This document shows, one piece after another, positions 48,848 to 57,513 of a stretch of 64,000 nt of DNA. This DNA is from Amycolatopsis pittospori (lineage in GTDB: Bacteria; Actinomycetota; Actinomycetes; Mycobacteriales; Pseudonocardiaceae): the NCBI RefSeq assembly GCF_013870525.1, contig NZ_JACBXD010000030.1, positions 1 through 64,000 of the forward strand. Reading direction: 5' to 3'. Position 1 is the first letter of the stretch, and each line of letters opens with the position of its first letter. Position numbers and translations under genes: made by a program. The notes below the pieces were generated by a model. That model had not been told where the DNA came from and searched no databases. It was given only the letters and a program-made list of their open reading frames with translations.

Positions 48848-50683
48848 TCAGGCGTCGCGCAGTGACCGAATGCGGCCCAGGAGGGTCTCGGCGCGGTCGC
48901 GGCCGTCCGAGACGTCCTTCAGGCGCTTCGCGACGGACGAGATCTTCTTGGCCCGCTCCTGCGCGCCCATCTTGATCGTCTTGTCGACTTCCTTCAGCTC
49001 CGCCTCGATCGCGTCGATGCGGCGGCCGAGGGCTTCGTCGAGCGCCATCGACAGCTGCTGTTCGGCCTCGATCAGCTGCTCCGCGACGAGTTGGTCCAAC
49101 GTGGACCGCGCGTCGGCGATCGCCTCGACCAGCCACTGCTTCATATGTTGCTTGTCGGACGCGTGTTTGCGGGTGCGCGCCATCCACCAGCCGGCGCCGA
49201 GGCCGATGATGATCGTGGCGGGCAGGATCACCGGGTTCAGGATCGCGACGCCCGCGAGCGGCAGTGCCGCGACCTTCCCGGCGCCGAGTCCGCCGGAAAC
49301 GCCCATGAAGATGAGCAGTTTGTCCTCGGCCGTCGGCGGCTTCTTGTCCGGCGGGCGCAGGACGACCGGCGGGCCGCCGGCCCTGGCGAACTGGCCACGG
49401 ATGATGTCGAGCTCTTCGGCGGAGAAAAGCTCCGAAAGCGCGACGTTGGTGACCTGGTTCAGCCGCTGGGAAAGCAGCATCGAAATACGCTGCGACGTCG
49501 TCTGCAACGCGATGTCCACCTGCTGCGGCAGCGCGGCGAGGTCGTCGCGTTTCGCGCCGTCGATCAGCTGGCGGAAATGCGTCTGCGCGTCGCGCATCTG
49601 CCTGCTGGTCTCGTGTCCGACCTCGACGCGGGTCCGCTGGATCTCGGCGCGCAGTTTCAGCTGCCAGCCCCGGGTCGACGAGCGCCGCTCGGTGCTCAGG
49701 TCGTCGCGGCGCTGACGCAGTTGTTCCGCCTCGGCCTCACCGGCGGACAGCGCGCGGCTTTCCGCCTGCAGCTTCGCCTTGAGTTCGCCGAGCGCGCTCG
49801 AAAGCGCGCGCAGGGTGTTGGCCTCGCCCAGCATCGCCGAACGGCCGACCAGCATCTCCTGCAACGCGCCCTGGAGCGAGGCGATGCCCGCCTTCTCGCG
49901 CAGCATCATGGCCATCTGCTCGTTCGGCGCCTTGGCGGCCGTCTCGAACATGCGCGCGGAAACCGGGTGGAACACGGCGTCCGCGAACCGGGGCGCGTGC
50001 TCGGCGAGGAGCCGCCTGTCGGCTTCGAGGACCTCGCGCCAGCCGCGGAACTGGTCGACCTTGGTCAGCGCGAACAACACGGTCTCGACGCGCTCGCCCA
50101 TGGTCTGCAGGAACTGCAGCTCCTGCGAGGTGAACGGCGCGGAGGCGTCGACGACGAACAGCAGCGCGGTGGCACCGGCCGCCGCCTCCTTCGCCAGTTC
50201 GCCGTGCATCGAGTCGAGCCCACCGACCCCCGGCGTGTCCACAATGGACACGCGTTCGAGCAGGGGGACCGGGCCGGAGACCTCGACGTAGCGCGGCGGG
50301 ATCTGACCCTCCGGCAGTTCGTGCGCGGCCGAGACCCAGCGGATCAGGTCGTTGAGGTCGATCGGCACCGGCGCCAGCTGGCCCGGGTAACAGGCCTGCG
50401 CGGACCACTGCTGCGCGTGCTCGAAGACGAGATACGTCGCCGTCGCGACGTCGGCGTCCACAGGGGACAGACCTGGCATGGAGAGAAGCGCGTTCACGAG
50501 CGAGCTCTTGCCGCGGTTGGTCTCGCCGACCACCACGACGGACGGCTTCTTCGGCCGCGTCTTCTGGACGTCTTCGACCCACTTCGCGGCCTGAGGATCG
50601 GCTTCACGGACGACGGTGAGCAGCTGCTCGCGCGTGCTCTTCACGACCGCCGGAAGGCTGGCCGCGGCGCTCGGAGCGGTCAC
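48848..50683 (-). CDS. Dynamin-like GTPase
   Basis: A 611-residue bacterial dynamin-like protein. G1 is VVVGETNRGKSSLVNALL near residues 50-67, G3 DTPGVGG near 146, and G4 LTKVD near 200. A long helical stalk with coiled coil follows (about 290-430), then two adjacent hydrophobic stretches near 465-500 (ALPLAGVAILNPVILPATII) that could insert into membrane, and a final coiled coil. It resembles the IniA/IniC type of mycobacteria, which remodel the cell membrane under drug stress. The GTG overlaps the stop of the GrpE-like gene. Confidence 0.9.
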   Translation of the reverse strand: MTAPSAAASLPAVVKSTREQLLTVVREADPQAAKWVEDVQKTRPKKPSVVVVGETNRGKSSLVNALLSMPGLSPVDADVATATYLVFEHAQQWSAQACYPGQLAPVPIDLNDLIRWVSAAHELPEGQIPPRYVEVSGPVPLLERVSIVDTPGVGGLDSMHGELAKEAAAGATALLFVVDASAPFTSQELQFLQTMGERVETVLFALTKVDQFRGWREVLEADRRLLAEHAPRFADAVFHPVSARMFETAAKAPNEQMAMMLREKAGIASLQGALQEMLVGRSAMLGEANTLRALSSALGELKAKLQAESRALSAGEAEAEQLRQRRDDLSTERRSSTRGWQLKLRAEIQRTRVEVGHETSRQMRDAQTHFRQLIDGAKRDDLAALPQQVDIALQTTSQRISMLLSQRLNQVTNVALSELFSAEELDIIRGQFARAGGPPVVLRPPDKKPPTAEDKLLIFMGVSGGLGAGKVAALPLAGVAILNPVILPATIIIGLGAGWWMARTRKHASDKQHMKQWLVEAIADARSTLDQLVAEQLIEAEQQLSMALDEALGRRIDAIEAELKEVDKTIKMGAQERAKKISSVAKRLKDVSDGRDRAETLLGRIRSLRDA

Positions 50684-51183
50684 AGGGCCTTCTTCGCGTA
50701 GACGATGACGATCGGCGCGCGCAGGACCCGGTCGTGATCGGCGAAGCCGACGACCTCGGTCTCCGCGACCATGCCTTCGAGTGCCGGATCTTCGGTCGCG
50801 ACGGCGCCGCCTGCCTCGTGCACGGCCGGGTCGAACCGCTCGCCGTCCGGGCGAAGGGCACGGACGCCGATCCCGGCGAGACCGTGTTCGAGCCGCTCGA
50901 CCACGCCGCCACTGCGGGCGCGATCGAGCGCGTACAGGCAGAGCTGGATCAGCGCCTGCCTGTCGGCGAGAGCCTGTTCGAGGTCGGCCGGACCCGTGGT
51001 CGTGGACTCCACATCGGTATTCGACGCGGTTTCGACGGCTTCGGTTCCGTCGGACGGCGAAGTCTCACCGTCCACTTCGGCGATGATCCGCGCGATGCTC
51101 ACGGCCGAGATCTGGTTGGTCGGCACATCGTCCGGGTTCTCCTCCGCGACAGCCTTCTTGCGCAGCCAGGCTCCCACCCGCAT
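50680..51183 (-). CDS. GrpE-like protein
   Basis: A 167-residue protein whose last 70 residues match the GrpE beta head: GVRALRPDGERFDPAVHEAG, EGMVAETEVVGFADHDRVLR, APIVIVY. The N-terminal 60 residues are low-complexity and acidic, then a helix of about 30 residues, shorter than the dimer helix of true GrpE. No DnaK or Hsp70 gene is near. It is directly upstream of, and overlaps, a dynamin-like GTPase gene, which suggests a dedicated exchange or docking role rather than general chaperoning. Confidence 0.82.
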   Translation of the reverse strand: MRVGAWLRKKAVAEENPDDVPTNQISAVSIARIIAEVDGETSPSDGTEAVETASNTDVESTTTGPADLEQALADRQALIQLCLYALDRARSGGVVERLEHGLAGIGVRALRPDGERFDPAVHEAGGAVATEDPALEGMVAETEVVGFADHDRVLRAPIVIVYAKKAL

Positions 51184-51216
51184 CGACCCCCGTAATGGTG
51201 TTCCCGGGCCGCCCGA

Positions 51217-51873
51217 TCAGCCCGGAGAGATTTCACCAGTGTCGGATACTTCTCCGCCGGCCGGGGGCGAAATCGGCAGAACGGGACGAAGGAATCTGGC
51301 GAGGATCACCTTCATCACCTCGATTTCCGCGGCCGGATCCAGTCCTGGGTCCAGGATCACCCGGGAAAGCGGTGCGTCGATCAACGCGGTGAGCCAGTCG
51401 GCGGTCGCCTTCGCCTCGATGCCGGGATCGATCCGGCCCGCTTCGATCGCCTGCTCCACGAGGCCGAGGAGGCCGTCACGCAGGACGCGGTCGTTGCCCT
51501 GGATCAACTCGGCCAGCTCCGCGTCGCGGGCGCATTGCGCGGCGACTTCGAGGACGAGCTTCGCCGTGAGCGGGTGCAGAAGCTGCTCGGAGACGTGCGC
51601 GATGACCTGGACGATGGCTTCCCAGGTGTCCTCGATCTCCCTGGCGGCCGCGAGCAGGGCCGCGGTCTCGTCGCCGTCCTGCTCGAAGATGCCGACGAAC
51701 ACCGCGCGCTTGTTCGGGAAGTAGTGGAACAGGCTGCCGGTACTGATCCCCGCCGCTCGGCAGATCTCCGCAGTCGTGGTCTTCTCGAAACCCTTCTCCG
51801 CGAAGCACACCGTGGCGGCGTCGAGGATCGCGCGGCGCTTCGCCTCGTGCTTCGCCGGGTCGACCGTCCTCAT
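51217..51873 (-). CDS. TetR family regulator
   Basis: A 218-residue repressor with an N-terminal HTH (FAEKGFEKTTTAEICRAAGISTGSLFHYFPNKRAVF, about residues 24-59) and a ligand domain beginning near 70. It is co-transcribed after the small membrane protein gene, with an ATGA overlap. The perfect palindrome ACCGAGCGCTCGGT in the shared promoter is its probable operator. The tail after residue 200 is Pro/Gly rich. Confidence 0.9.
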   Translation of the reverse strand: MRTVDPAKHEAKRRAILDAATVCFAEKGFEKTTTAEICRAAGISTGSLFHYFPNKRAVFVGIFEQDGDETAALLAAAREIEDTWEAIVQVIAHVSEQLLHPLTAKLVLEVAAQCARDAELAELIQGNDRVLRDGLLGLVEQAIEAGRIDPGIEAKATADWLTALIDAPLSRVILDPGLDPAAEIEVMKVILARFLRPVLPISPPAGGEVSDTGEISPG

Positions 51874-52349
51874 TTCACCGCCGGCGGCTCGTCATGCCAG
51901 GGGTAGCCGTATTCGAGGAAGGCCTTGGCGACGGCTTGGCGGTCGACGTCACCCTTCTCCCGCGCCAGCTCACGGCCGTCGGCGGCGAGCAGGACGAGCT
52001 CCTTGCCGTCGAGGAAGACGGCCTGCAGCTTGGCCTCGTAGGCACGGGTGCGGCCCTTGACGGTGAGCGTGATCCGCGTGGGCGTCACCTTGACGATCAG
52101 GCGTTCGTGCGCCCAGACCCCGGCGAACAGCAGGCCGAGGACCACGCCGACGCCGATCCCGGTGACCGTGCCCCACGGCTGGGGGATGTCCGACACGAGC
52201 TGGAACGGGCCCTTGAACGGGACCCAGCTCAGGGAGGCCACCCAGCCGGAGATCGACTGGAGGAACCAGCCGAGCCCGGCGCCCGCCAGCGGACAGCCGA
52301 CCCAAGAAGCCGTGCGAAGCCACTGGGGCTCGTCGACGATCGTTTCCAT
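51870..52349 (-). CDS. Small membrane protein, YqeB-like
   Basis: A 159-residue protein with two N-terminal hydrophobic segments (WVGCPLAGAGLGWFLQSI and VTGIGVGVVLGLLFAGVWA) and a cytosolic beta-rich domain (LIVKVTPTRITLTVKGRT, AVFLDGKELVLLAADGRELAREKGDVD) like YqeB/PH-like proteins. The start at 52349 is chosen because a good promoter puts the transcript start there, so the mRNA is leaderless; ATG 52358 is the alternative. It forms an operon with the TetR gene that follows. Confidence 0.78.
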   Translation of the reverse strand: METIVDEPQWLRTASWVGCPLAGAGLGWFLQSISGWVASLSWVPFKGPFQLVSDIPQPWGTVTGIGVGVVLGLLFAGVWAHERLIVKVTPTRITLTVKGRTRAYEAKLQAVFLDGKELVLLAADGRELAREKGDVDRQAVAKAFLEYGYPWHDEPPAVK

Positions 52350-52385
52350 GGGCTCCATTATTAGACCGAGCGCTCGGTTTATCAA
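52349..52385 (-). promoter_or_regulatory. Promoter with TetR operator in the spacer, leaderless start
   Basis: On the minus strand, TTGATA (52385-52380) and AATAAT (52362-52357) are 17 bp apart. The spacer holds the perfect 14-bp palindrome ACCGAGCGCTCGGT (52365-52378). The expected start point is 52350-52349, at the ATG. A TetR dimer there would block RNA polymerase directly. Confidence 0.85.
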
Positions 52386-52403
52386 TCCGAGGTCCTGGAA
52401 AAG

Positions 52404-52471
52404 CCCGCGTTTAGTCCTCTGGATGCGGTACTTGCACGTGCAAGTACCGCATCCAGAGGACTAAACGCGGG
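52404..52471. repeat. 68-nt perfect palindrome, copy B of the dynamin-linked repeat
   Basis: Arms of 34 bp (52404-52437 and 52438-52471) meet at CACGTG with no loop, the longest perfect palindrome in the window. The inner 23 bp of each arm are identical to those at 48787-48836. It lies 18 bases after the stop of the second dynamin-like gene on the minus strand. Confidence 0.9.
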
Positions 52472-52489
52472 AAGTGGAGGAGCGGGAGG

Positions 52490-54130
52490 TCAGTCGCGGA
52501 TCTGCTGCCAGATGAGGAAGTACGCCCGGTGGACGACGTGCGCGACGCGGCTCTGAGCGGGCGTCGCGCCGAAGGACGCGAAGGAGCGCCACCAGCCGGC
52601 GCGTTCCAGCGCGTGCGCGGCGAGGTCGGTCCGGGAAGCGCCGGGTTTACCCAGCTGGGCACCGATGTCGGCGTTGCTGCCGACCCGCAGGACCTCCTCG
52701 GAGAGGTCCTCGGGCATGTCGACGGCGCCGGACGCGACCAGCGTGAGCGCTTCGAGCAGCCGGAGCTGGTGCGCCTCGGGCTTGGCGAGCAGGACCTCGA
52801 TCGCGTCGTGGACGCGCTGCCGTTCGCCCGGGTCACCGGAGGCGTGGGCCAACGCGGTGACCGACGCCAGCGCGGCGGCCGCCTTGATGCCGTCGGCGCG
52901 GGCGGCGAAGACGATGCTCAGCCGCTGGCGGACGGCTTCGAGACCGGAGGCGTCGAGCAGCTTCCGCCGCAGCGAACCGGCGGTGATCTCCGGTTCCGCA
53001 CGGATGGTCTCGACGGCGAACCGGACGCCGAACAGGTCCAGCTTCTCCAGCAGCCGCAGCCTGGTCCCGGCCGCGACGTCGCAGTCCCAGCTGGTGAAGA
53101 TGTCCGCCGAGATCAGCATGGTTTCGAGGATGTCGTCGTCCATCTCGGACAGCTGGCGCAGCGCCTCGGCGTCGCCGGAGGTGAACCCGCCGGACTCGGC
53201 CGACTCCGCGATCAACCCGATCACCGGCAACACGTCCGCGACCCGCGGCTTGAGCGTCGCGGCCTGCTTCTCCGAAAGGAGCGTCGCGGCCTTCCAGACG
53301 TCGCCGCCCGAGCCCTCGACCGACTCCGGCGCGATGGTGTCCGCCTTGTTGAGCACCGCGATCGCGTTGACCGGGCCGGCCTCTCGGCTCGCGGTCGCGG
53401 CGGTGAACGCGGCCAGCGCCTGCTGGTCGTCGGCGCGCACGCCCTGCGTGACGACGTAGAGAACGGCCTCCGCGCCCGCGACGGCGTTGCGCGAAGTGTC
53501 GTCCAGCTCGTCGGAGCCTTCGGAATCGGCGCTGTCGTCTTCTTCGCCGTCGTCGGGCTTGCGGTGCTTCGCCGCGCCCAGCAACTGCTCGGTCCGCGAC
53601 ACCGAGGCGGCGTCGAGCGAGCCGAGGCCGGGGGTGTCGATGACGGTCATACCCTGCAGGACGGCGTTGGTGAGGTACGCCTCGATATGCGAGACCTTCT
53701 CGATGTCGATGCCCAGCTCGGCCGGGATCATCCCGTCGGCGGCGAACGGCAGCACCTGCTTGCGGCCGTCGTTGAAGACGATCTCGACGCGGTCGACCGT
53801 GCCGTACTGGAACCTGGTCACCAGCCGCGTGCACTCGCCGACGTCGGTAGGCGCGACCCGGCGCCCGATCAGGGCGTTGACCAGCGTGGACTTCCCCGAT
53901 TTGATCCGGCCGGCGACGGCGACCTGGAGCGGTCCGCCGAGCCTGCGCAGCACCTCCGCGAACCCGGCCGCGGTCCGCGGGGACACCTGCGCCTGCAGGC
54001 GATGGCAGAGGTTCGCCACCGACATCGACAGCGGGCCGGCGAGCCGCCCCTGTTCCGTCGCTGACGTCACGGCCACCGTCCCCCTCCCCGTCTTCGAGCT
54101 CGTCGCGTCGAATCGTGCCATGCCGCTCAT
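52490..54130 (-). CDS. Dynamin-like GTPase, IniC-like
   Basis: A 546-residue GTPase. G1 is VAVAGRIKSGKSTLVNALIG near residues 70-89; the G2 Thr is in GECTRLVT; G3 is DTPGLGS near 162; G4 NKAD near 263. An acidic insert (KPDDGEEDDSADSEGSDELDD) lies between G3 and G4. The helical C-terminal part lacks a clear membrane hairpin. It is the shorter partner class to the dynamin at 48848, as IniC is to IniA; two such proteins may co-assemble. ATG 54130; ATG three codons later is an alternative. Confidence 0.9.
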   Translation of the reverse strand: MSGMARFDATSSKTGRGTVAVTSATEQGRLAGPLSMSVANLCHRLQAQVSPRTAAGFAEVLRRLGGPLQVAVAGRIKSGKSTLVNALIGRRVAPTDVGECTRLVTRFQYGTVDRVEIVFNDGRKQVLPFAADGMIPAELGIDIEKVSHIEAYLTNAVLQGMTVIDTPGLGSLDAASVSRTEQLLGAAKHRKPDDGEEDDSADSEGSDELDDTSRNAVAGAEAVLYVVTQGVRADDQQALAAFTAATASREAGPVNAIAVLNKADTIAPESVEGSGGDVWKAATLLSEKQAATLKPRVADVLPVIGLIAESAESGGFTSGDAEALRQLSEMDDDILETMLISADIFTSWDCDVAAGTRLRLLEKLDLFGVRFAVETIRAEPEITAGSLRRKLLDASGLEAVRQRLSIVFAARADGIKAAAALASVTALAHASGDPGERQRVHDAIEVLLAKPEAHQLRLLEALTLVASGAVDMPEDLSEEVLRVGSNADIGAQLGKPGASRTDLAAHALERAGWWRSFASFGATPAQSRVAHVVHRAYFLIWQQIRD

Positions 54131-54200
54131 CCTCGGGTCGCACCGAAGGTGGTACCGGCGACCGACGCGCGGACGGCCGAAGCCGACATAGTGTTACCAG

Positions 54201-55433
54201 GTGCGACGGTTAAGCCTCTGGATGCGTGCTCACCCCATGGCCGGGGACAGTTTCATCGCCGTCGTCCTCCTGCTGACCGACCTGCTGTTCTTCGTGGCGG
54301 CGGTCGAGACGCCGGAAGTCCCGATGCCGCCCTGGTACGTGGTGGTGCCGCTGGACATCGCGATGGTCGTCCCGCTGATCTTCCGGCGGAAGGCCACGCT
54401 GTGGTCGACGTACCTGCTGCTGGCCATCGGCATCCCGCACGGCGCGCTCGAACTGGGTGCGGCCAGCGGGCTGGCGATCATGATCAGTGTCTACTCGGTG
54501 CTGGTCTACGTCGGCCGCAAGCAGGGGCTGCTGTTCCTGCTGGCGACGATCGTGACCTCGGTGATCCAGCTGTGGGTCGATCCCCCGGAGGACGTCTGGG
54601 TGCTGGCGATCATCGGGGTCTTCGCCATCGCACTGTGCTGGACGCTCGGCGAGTTCGCCGGCGCGAGGCGTGCCTATCACGAGGAGGTGGAAGCCAGGTT
54701 GCATCTACTTGAGACGGAACGGGACCAGGCGACCAGGATCGCCGTCGGCGAGGAACGCGGACGGATCGCCCGTGAGCTGCACGACGTCGTCGCGCACGCG
54801 GTGAGTGTCATGGTCGTGCAGGCCGACGGCGCGTCCTACGCGGTCGACGGGAACCCCGAAATGGCGAAACGGGCCTTGCAGACGATTTCGGAGACCGGCC
54901 GCGGCGCGCTCGCCGAACTGCGGCGGCTACTGGACGTGCTCCGCAGCGACGGCGACGACGAACCGCGCGTGCCGCAGCCGGACGCCAGCGCGCTGACCGA
55001 CCTCGCGGACCGGATCCGCCAGGCGGGCGTACCGGTGACGCTGGCGATCGGCTCGGAAGCCCTGGTGGGACTGCCCGCCGGTGTCTCGCTCGGCGTGTAC
55101 CGGATCGTGCAGGAGTCGCTGACGAACACGCTGAAGCACGCCGGACAGGGCGCGCAGGCGGAAGTACGAGTACGCCGGGAAGCCGACGTGATCGACGTCG
55201 TGGTCGCCGATGACGGTGCCGGACGCGCGAAGCAACTGGTACCCACCACCGCCACGAGAACGGCACCACACGCCGCACCGGCCGGGCCGCGAAGGCTTTC
55301 GGTCCCCGGTGGGAACGGATTGATCGGAATGAGGGAACGGGCCAACGTCTTCGGCGGCACGCTGGAGGTCGGTCCCGCTCCCGGTGGAGGGTGGCAAGTG
55401 CACGCGAGGCTCCCGGTTAGGTTGGCGACGTGA
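54201..55433 (+). CDS. Sensor histidine kinase (NarX/DesK-type)
   Basis: A 410-residue kinase. About five hydrophobic segments occupy residues 15-160, with a short cytoplasmic coiled coil after. The phosphoacceptor is His194 in ARELHDVVAHAVSVM (HisKA_3), and the ATP-binding domain has VQESLTNTLKHAG and a final GLIGMRERANVFGG. No large extracellular domain, so the signal is probably in the membrane. The GTG start is close to a divergent dynamin gene (70 bases). The stop overlaps the response regulator start. Confidence 0.93.
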   Translation: MRRLSLWMRAHPMAGDSFIAVVLLLTDLLFFVAAVETPEVPMPPWYVVVPLDIAMVVPLIFRRKATLWSTYLLLAIGIPHGALELGAASGLAIMISVYSVLVYVGRKQGLLFLLATIVTSVIQLWVDPPEDVWVLAIIGVFAIALCWTLGEFAGARRAYHEEVEARLHLLETERDQATRIAVGEERGRIARELHDVVAHAVSVMVVQADGASYAVDGNPEMAKRALQTISETGRGALAELRRLLDVLRSDGDDEPRVPQPDASALTDLADRIRQAGVPVTLAIGSEALVGLPAGVSLGVYRIVQESLTNTLKHAGQGAQAEVRVRREADVIDVVVADDGAGRAKQLVPTTATRTAPHAAPAGPRRLSVPGGNGLIGMRERANVFGGTLEVGPAPGGGWQVHARLPVRLAT

Positions 55434-56086
55434 TCCGAGTGGTGGTCGTCGACGACCAGGAATTGATGCGCGTCGGGTTCCGGATGGTCCTGGGCGCGCA
55501 GGCCGACATCGATGTCGTCGGCGAGGCGGGTGACGGTGCGCAGGCCATCCGCCTGGCGGAGGAACTGCGACCGGACGTCGTGCTGATGGACGTCCGGATG
55601 CCGGTGCTCGACGGGGTCGAGGCGACGAAGCGCATCGTCGAAGCCGGGACGGCGCGGGTGCTCGTCATGACCACGTTCGACCTGGACGAGTACGTCTATT
55701 CGGCGCTGCAGGGCGGGGCGAGCGGGTTCCTGCTGAAGGACACGCAGCCGGATCACCTGGTCTCGGCGTTGCGGGCGGTCGCTTCGGGCGACGCCGTGGT
55801 CTCGCCGTCGGTGACCCGGCGGCTGCTCGACCGGTTCGTCGGCGGCGGCGGGAAGCCCCTGCGGGACGCGGCCGAACTCGACGTCCTGACCGAACGGGAG
55901 CGGGAGGTGCTCGTGCTGATCGCGAAGGGCCTCTCGAACCTGGAGATCGCCGAGACGCTCTTCCTGTCCGAGGCGACGGTGAAGACGCACGTCGGGCGGA
56001 TCCTGTCGAAGCTGGATCTGCGGGATCGGGTGCAGGCCGTCGTGCTCGCGTACGAGACCGGATTGGCCCGGCCCGGAGTCACGTAG
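55430..56086 (+). CDS. LuxR/NarL-type response regulator
   Basis: A 218-residue regulator: receiver domain at residues 1-120 with phosphoacceptor Asp54 in VVLMDVRMP and Lys near 103 in LLKDTQ, then a LuxR-type HTH (LTEREREVLVLIAKGLSNLEIAETLFLSEATVKTHVGRIL, about 148-190). The GTG overlaps the kinase stop, so the pair is one operon. No target is evident, though two ABC transporters lie 2-4 kb downstream. Confidence 0.94.
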   Translation: MIRVVVVDDQELMRVGFRMVLGAQADIDVVGEAGDGAQAIRLAEELRPDVVLMDVRMPVLDGVEATKRIVEAGTARVLVMTTFDLDEYVYSALQGGASGFLLKDTQPDHLVSALRAVASGDAVVSPSVTRRLLDRFVGGGGKPLRDAAELDVLTEREREVLVLIAKGLSNLEIAETLFLSEATVKTHVGRILSKLDLRDRVQAVVLAYETGLARPGVT

Positions 56087-56098
56087 AAATCTCTTCGG

Positions 56099-56123
56099 AA
56101 AGTGCTCATTCGGTGAGCACTTT
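56099..56123. promoter_or_regulatory. 10-bp inverted repeat upstream of VOC gene
   Basis: Perfect arms AAAGTGCTCA (56099-56108) and TGAGCACTTT (56114-56123) around five bases. It lies 12 bases after the response regulator stop and 45 before the VOC start. It may be the terminator of the two-component operon or an operator for the VOC gene. Confidence 0.6.
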
Positions 56124-56168
56124 GCGGTGGATCCTTATCTCCAGAGCCACCCACTGGAGGAGAACGAA

Positions 56169-56582
56169 ATGTTGCGAGGACTCACCACCACCACGTTCTA
56201 CGCCGACGACATGACCGCCGCGATCGACTGGTACTCCGACCTCTTCGGGGTCGAGCCGTACTTCGTCCGCAACGGTCCCGACGAGAAGCCGGCGTACGTC
56301 GAGTTCCGGATCGGCGACTACCAGCACGAGTTCGGCTTGGTCCGCGGCGACTACCGGCCTTCGCTCGCTCAGCCGGGACCCGGCGGGGCGATCGCGAACT
56401 GGGCCGTCGACAACGTCGAGGACGCCTTCGCGAAGCTGCTCGAGAAGGGCGCGAAGGAGTACGAGCCGATCATCGAGCGCGGTCCGGGCTTCGTCACGGC
56501 GGCCGTCGTCGACCCGTTCGGCAACGTGCTCGGCGTCATGTTCAACCAGCACTACCTGGACGTGCTGGCCGGGAAGAAGTAG
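56169..56582 (+). CDS. VOC (glyoxalase/bleomycin-resistance fold) family protein
   Basis: A 137-residue protein with two beta-alpha-beta-beta-beta modules: TTTTFYADDMTAAIDWYSDLFGVEP and a second with WAVDNVEDAFAKLLEKGAKE and AAVVDPFGNVLGVMFN. Residues suited to metal binding are present in the family positions (His in QHEFGL, Glu in VEF). Substrate unknown. GGAGGA eight bases upstream sets the ATG; an earlier GTG frame at 56127 is not needed. Confidence 0.88.
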   Translation: MLRGLTTTTFYADDMTAAIDWYSDLFGVEPYFVRNGPDEKPAYVEFRIGDYQHEFGLVRGDYRPSLAQPGPGGAIANWAVDNVEDAFAKLLEKGAKEYEPIIERGPGFVTAAVVDPFGNVLGVMFNQHYLDVLAGKK

Positions 56583-56601
56583 ACCCGGCCAGCACGGTGA
56601 C

Positions 56602-57513
56602 TCAGCGGTACAGGGCGTGGTCCGCCGTCTCCGGATCCTTGCCCGCGTCCCTGACTTCGGCCATCCACTTGCCGAAGTCGGGGCGCGAGCCGTCGACGTC
56701 GGTCAGGCCGTATTCGTTCATCAGCGTCCACGACGCCAGCGTCTTGCCGGCGAATCGCGAGACCTCCGGGTCGGTCGCCAGCTTCGCGACACCACGCCCG
56801 AGCAGCGTCGGGGTCTCCGAGATGGCGAAGTCGACCGGTGCGGCCTTGCCGACCGCGTCCCGCCACGTCTCCTCGGTGACCTTGAAGTAGTCGAGCATCG
56901 CCTCCGACCGCAGGAAGCCCGGCGTCACGGTCATGCCGACGCAGCCGTACTTCTTCAGTTCGGCCCCCAACGCCCTGCCGATCGCGCGGACACCGGACTT
57001 CGCGAGGAAGTACGGGATCCCCGCACCGACGTACTCGTCGTGATCACCGTCGGTGACCTCGAGGACGAGACCACCCTCGGACTTCACGACGAGCGGGAGG
57101 AGCCGGTGCAGCGCGATCAGATGGGTGTCGAGCGCGTTGTGCACCAGGGTGAGCGCGTCGTCGAGACTGGAATCCCAGTACTCCCCTTCGAAGTCCGCTA
57201 ACGGGTCGCCGCCCCAGACGTCGTCGACCAGGACGTCGATCCGGCCGTCCACTTCGGACTCGATCCGCGCCTTCAGAGCGTCCACATCGGACACTACGGT
57301 GAAGTCGGTGCGGACGGCGATCCCCCGGCCGCCCGCCGCGTCGACGAGTTCCGCGGTGTCCTCGATCGTCTCCGAACGCTTCATCGGCGACTGGCGCTCC
57401 CGCGTCGTGCGGCCGGTGACGAACACCGTCCAGCCGAGCCTGCCCAGTTCCACCGCGATCGCCCGGCCACAACCACGCGTCGCCCCGGTGACCACCGCTA
57501 CTTTATGATCCAC
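56602..57513 (-). CDS. Short-chain dehydrogenase/reductase
   Basis: A 303-residue SDR. The cofactor loop TGATRGCGRAIA lies near residues 9-20 with Arg after the second strand, which favours NADPH. The usual Asn-Asn-Ala-Gly is replaced by VDDVWGGDPL near 95-104, and the Tyr-X-X-X-Lys is GIPYFLAKSGVRA near 168-180. This variant is seen in a subgroup of actinobacterial SDRs. The GTG start lies inside the end of the TetR gene (11-base overlap), so both are co-transcribed and probably under that TetR. Confidence 0.88.
   Translation of the reverse strand: MDHKVAVVTGATRGCGRAIAVELGRLGWTVFVTGRTTRERQSPMKRSETIEDTAELVDAAGGRGIAVRTDFTVVSDVDALKARIESEVDGRIDVLVDDVWGGDPLADFEGEYWDSSLDDALTLVHNALDTHLIALHRLLPLVVKSEGGLVLEVTDGDHDEYVGAGIPYFLAKSGVRAIGRALGAELKKYGCVGMTVTPGFLRSEAMLDYFKVTEETWRDAVGKAAPVDFAISETPTLLGRGVAKLATDPEVSRFAGKTLASWTLMNEYGLTDVDGSRPDFGKWMAEVRDAGKDPETADHALYR

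Noticed and set aside
48787..52471. Ends of a composite transposon
   Set aside because: The segment between the two palindromes holds ordinary genes with no transposase and no target-site duplication.
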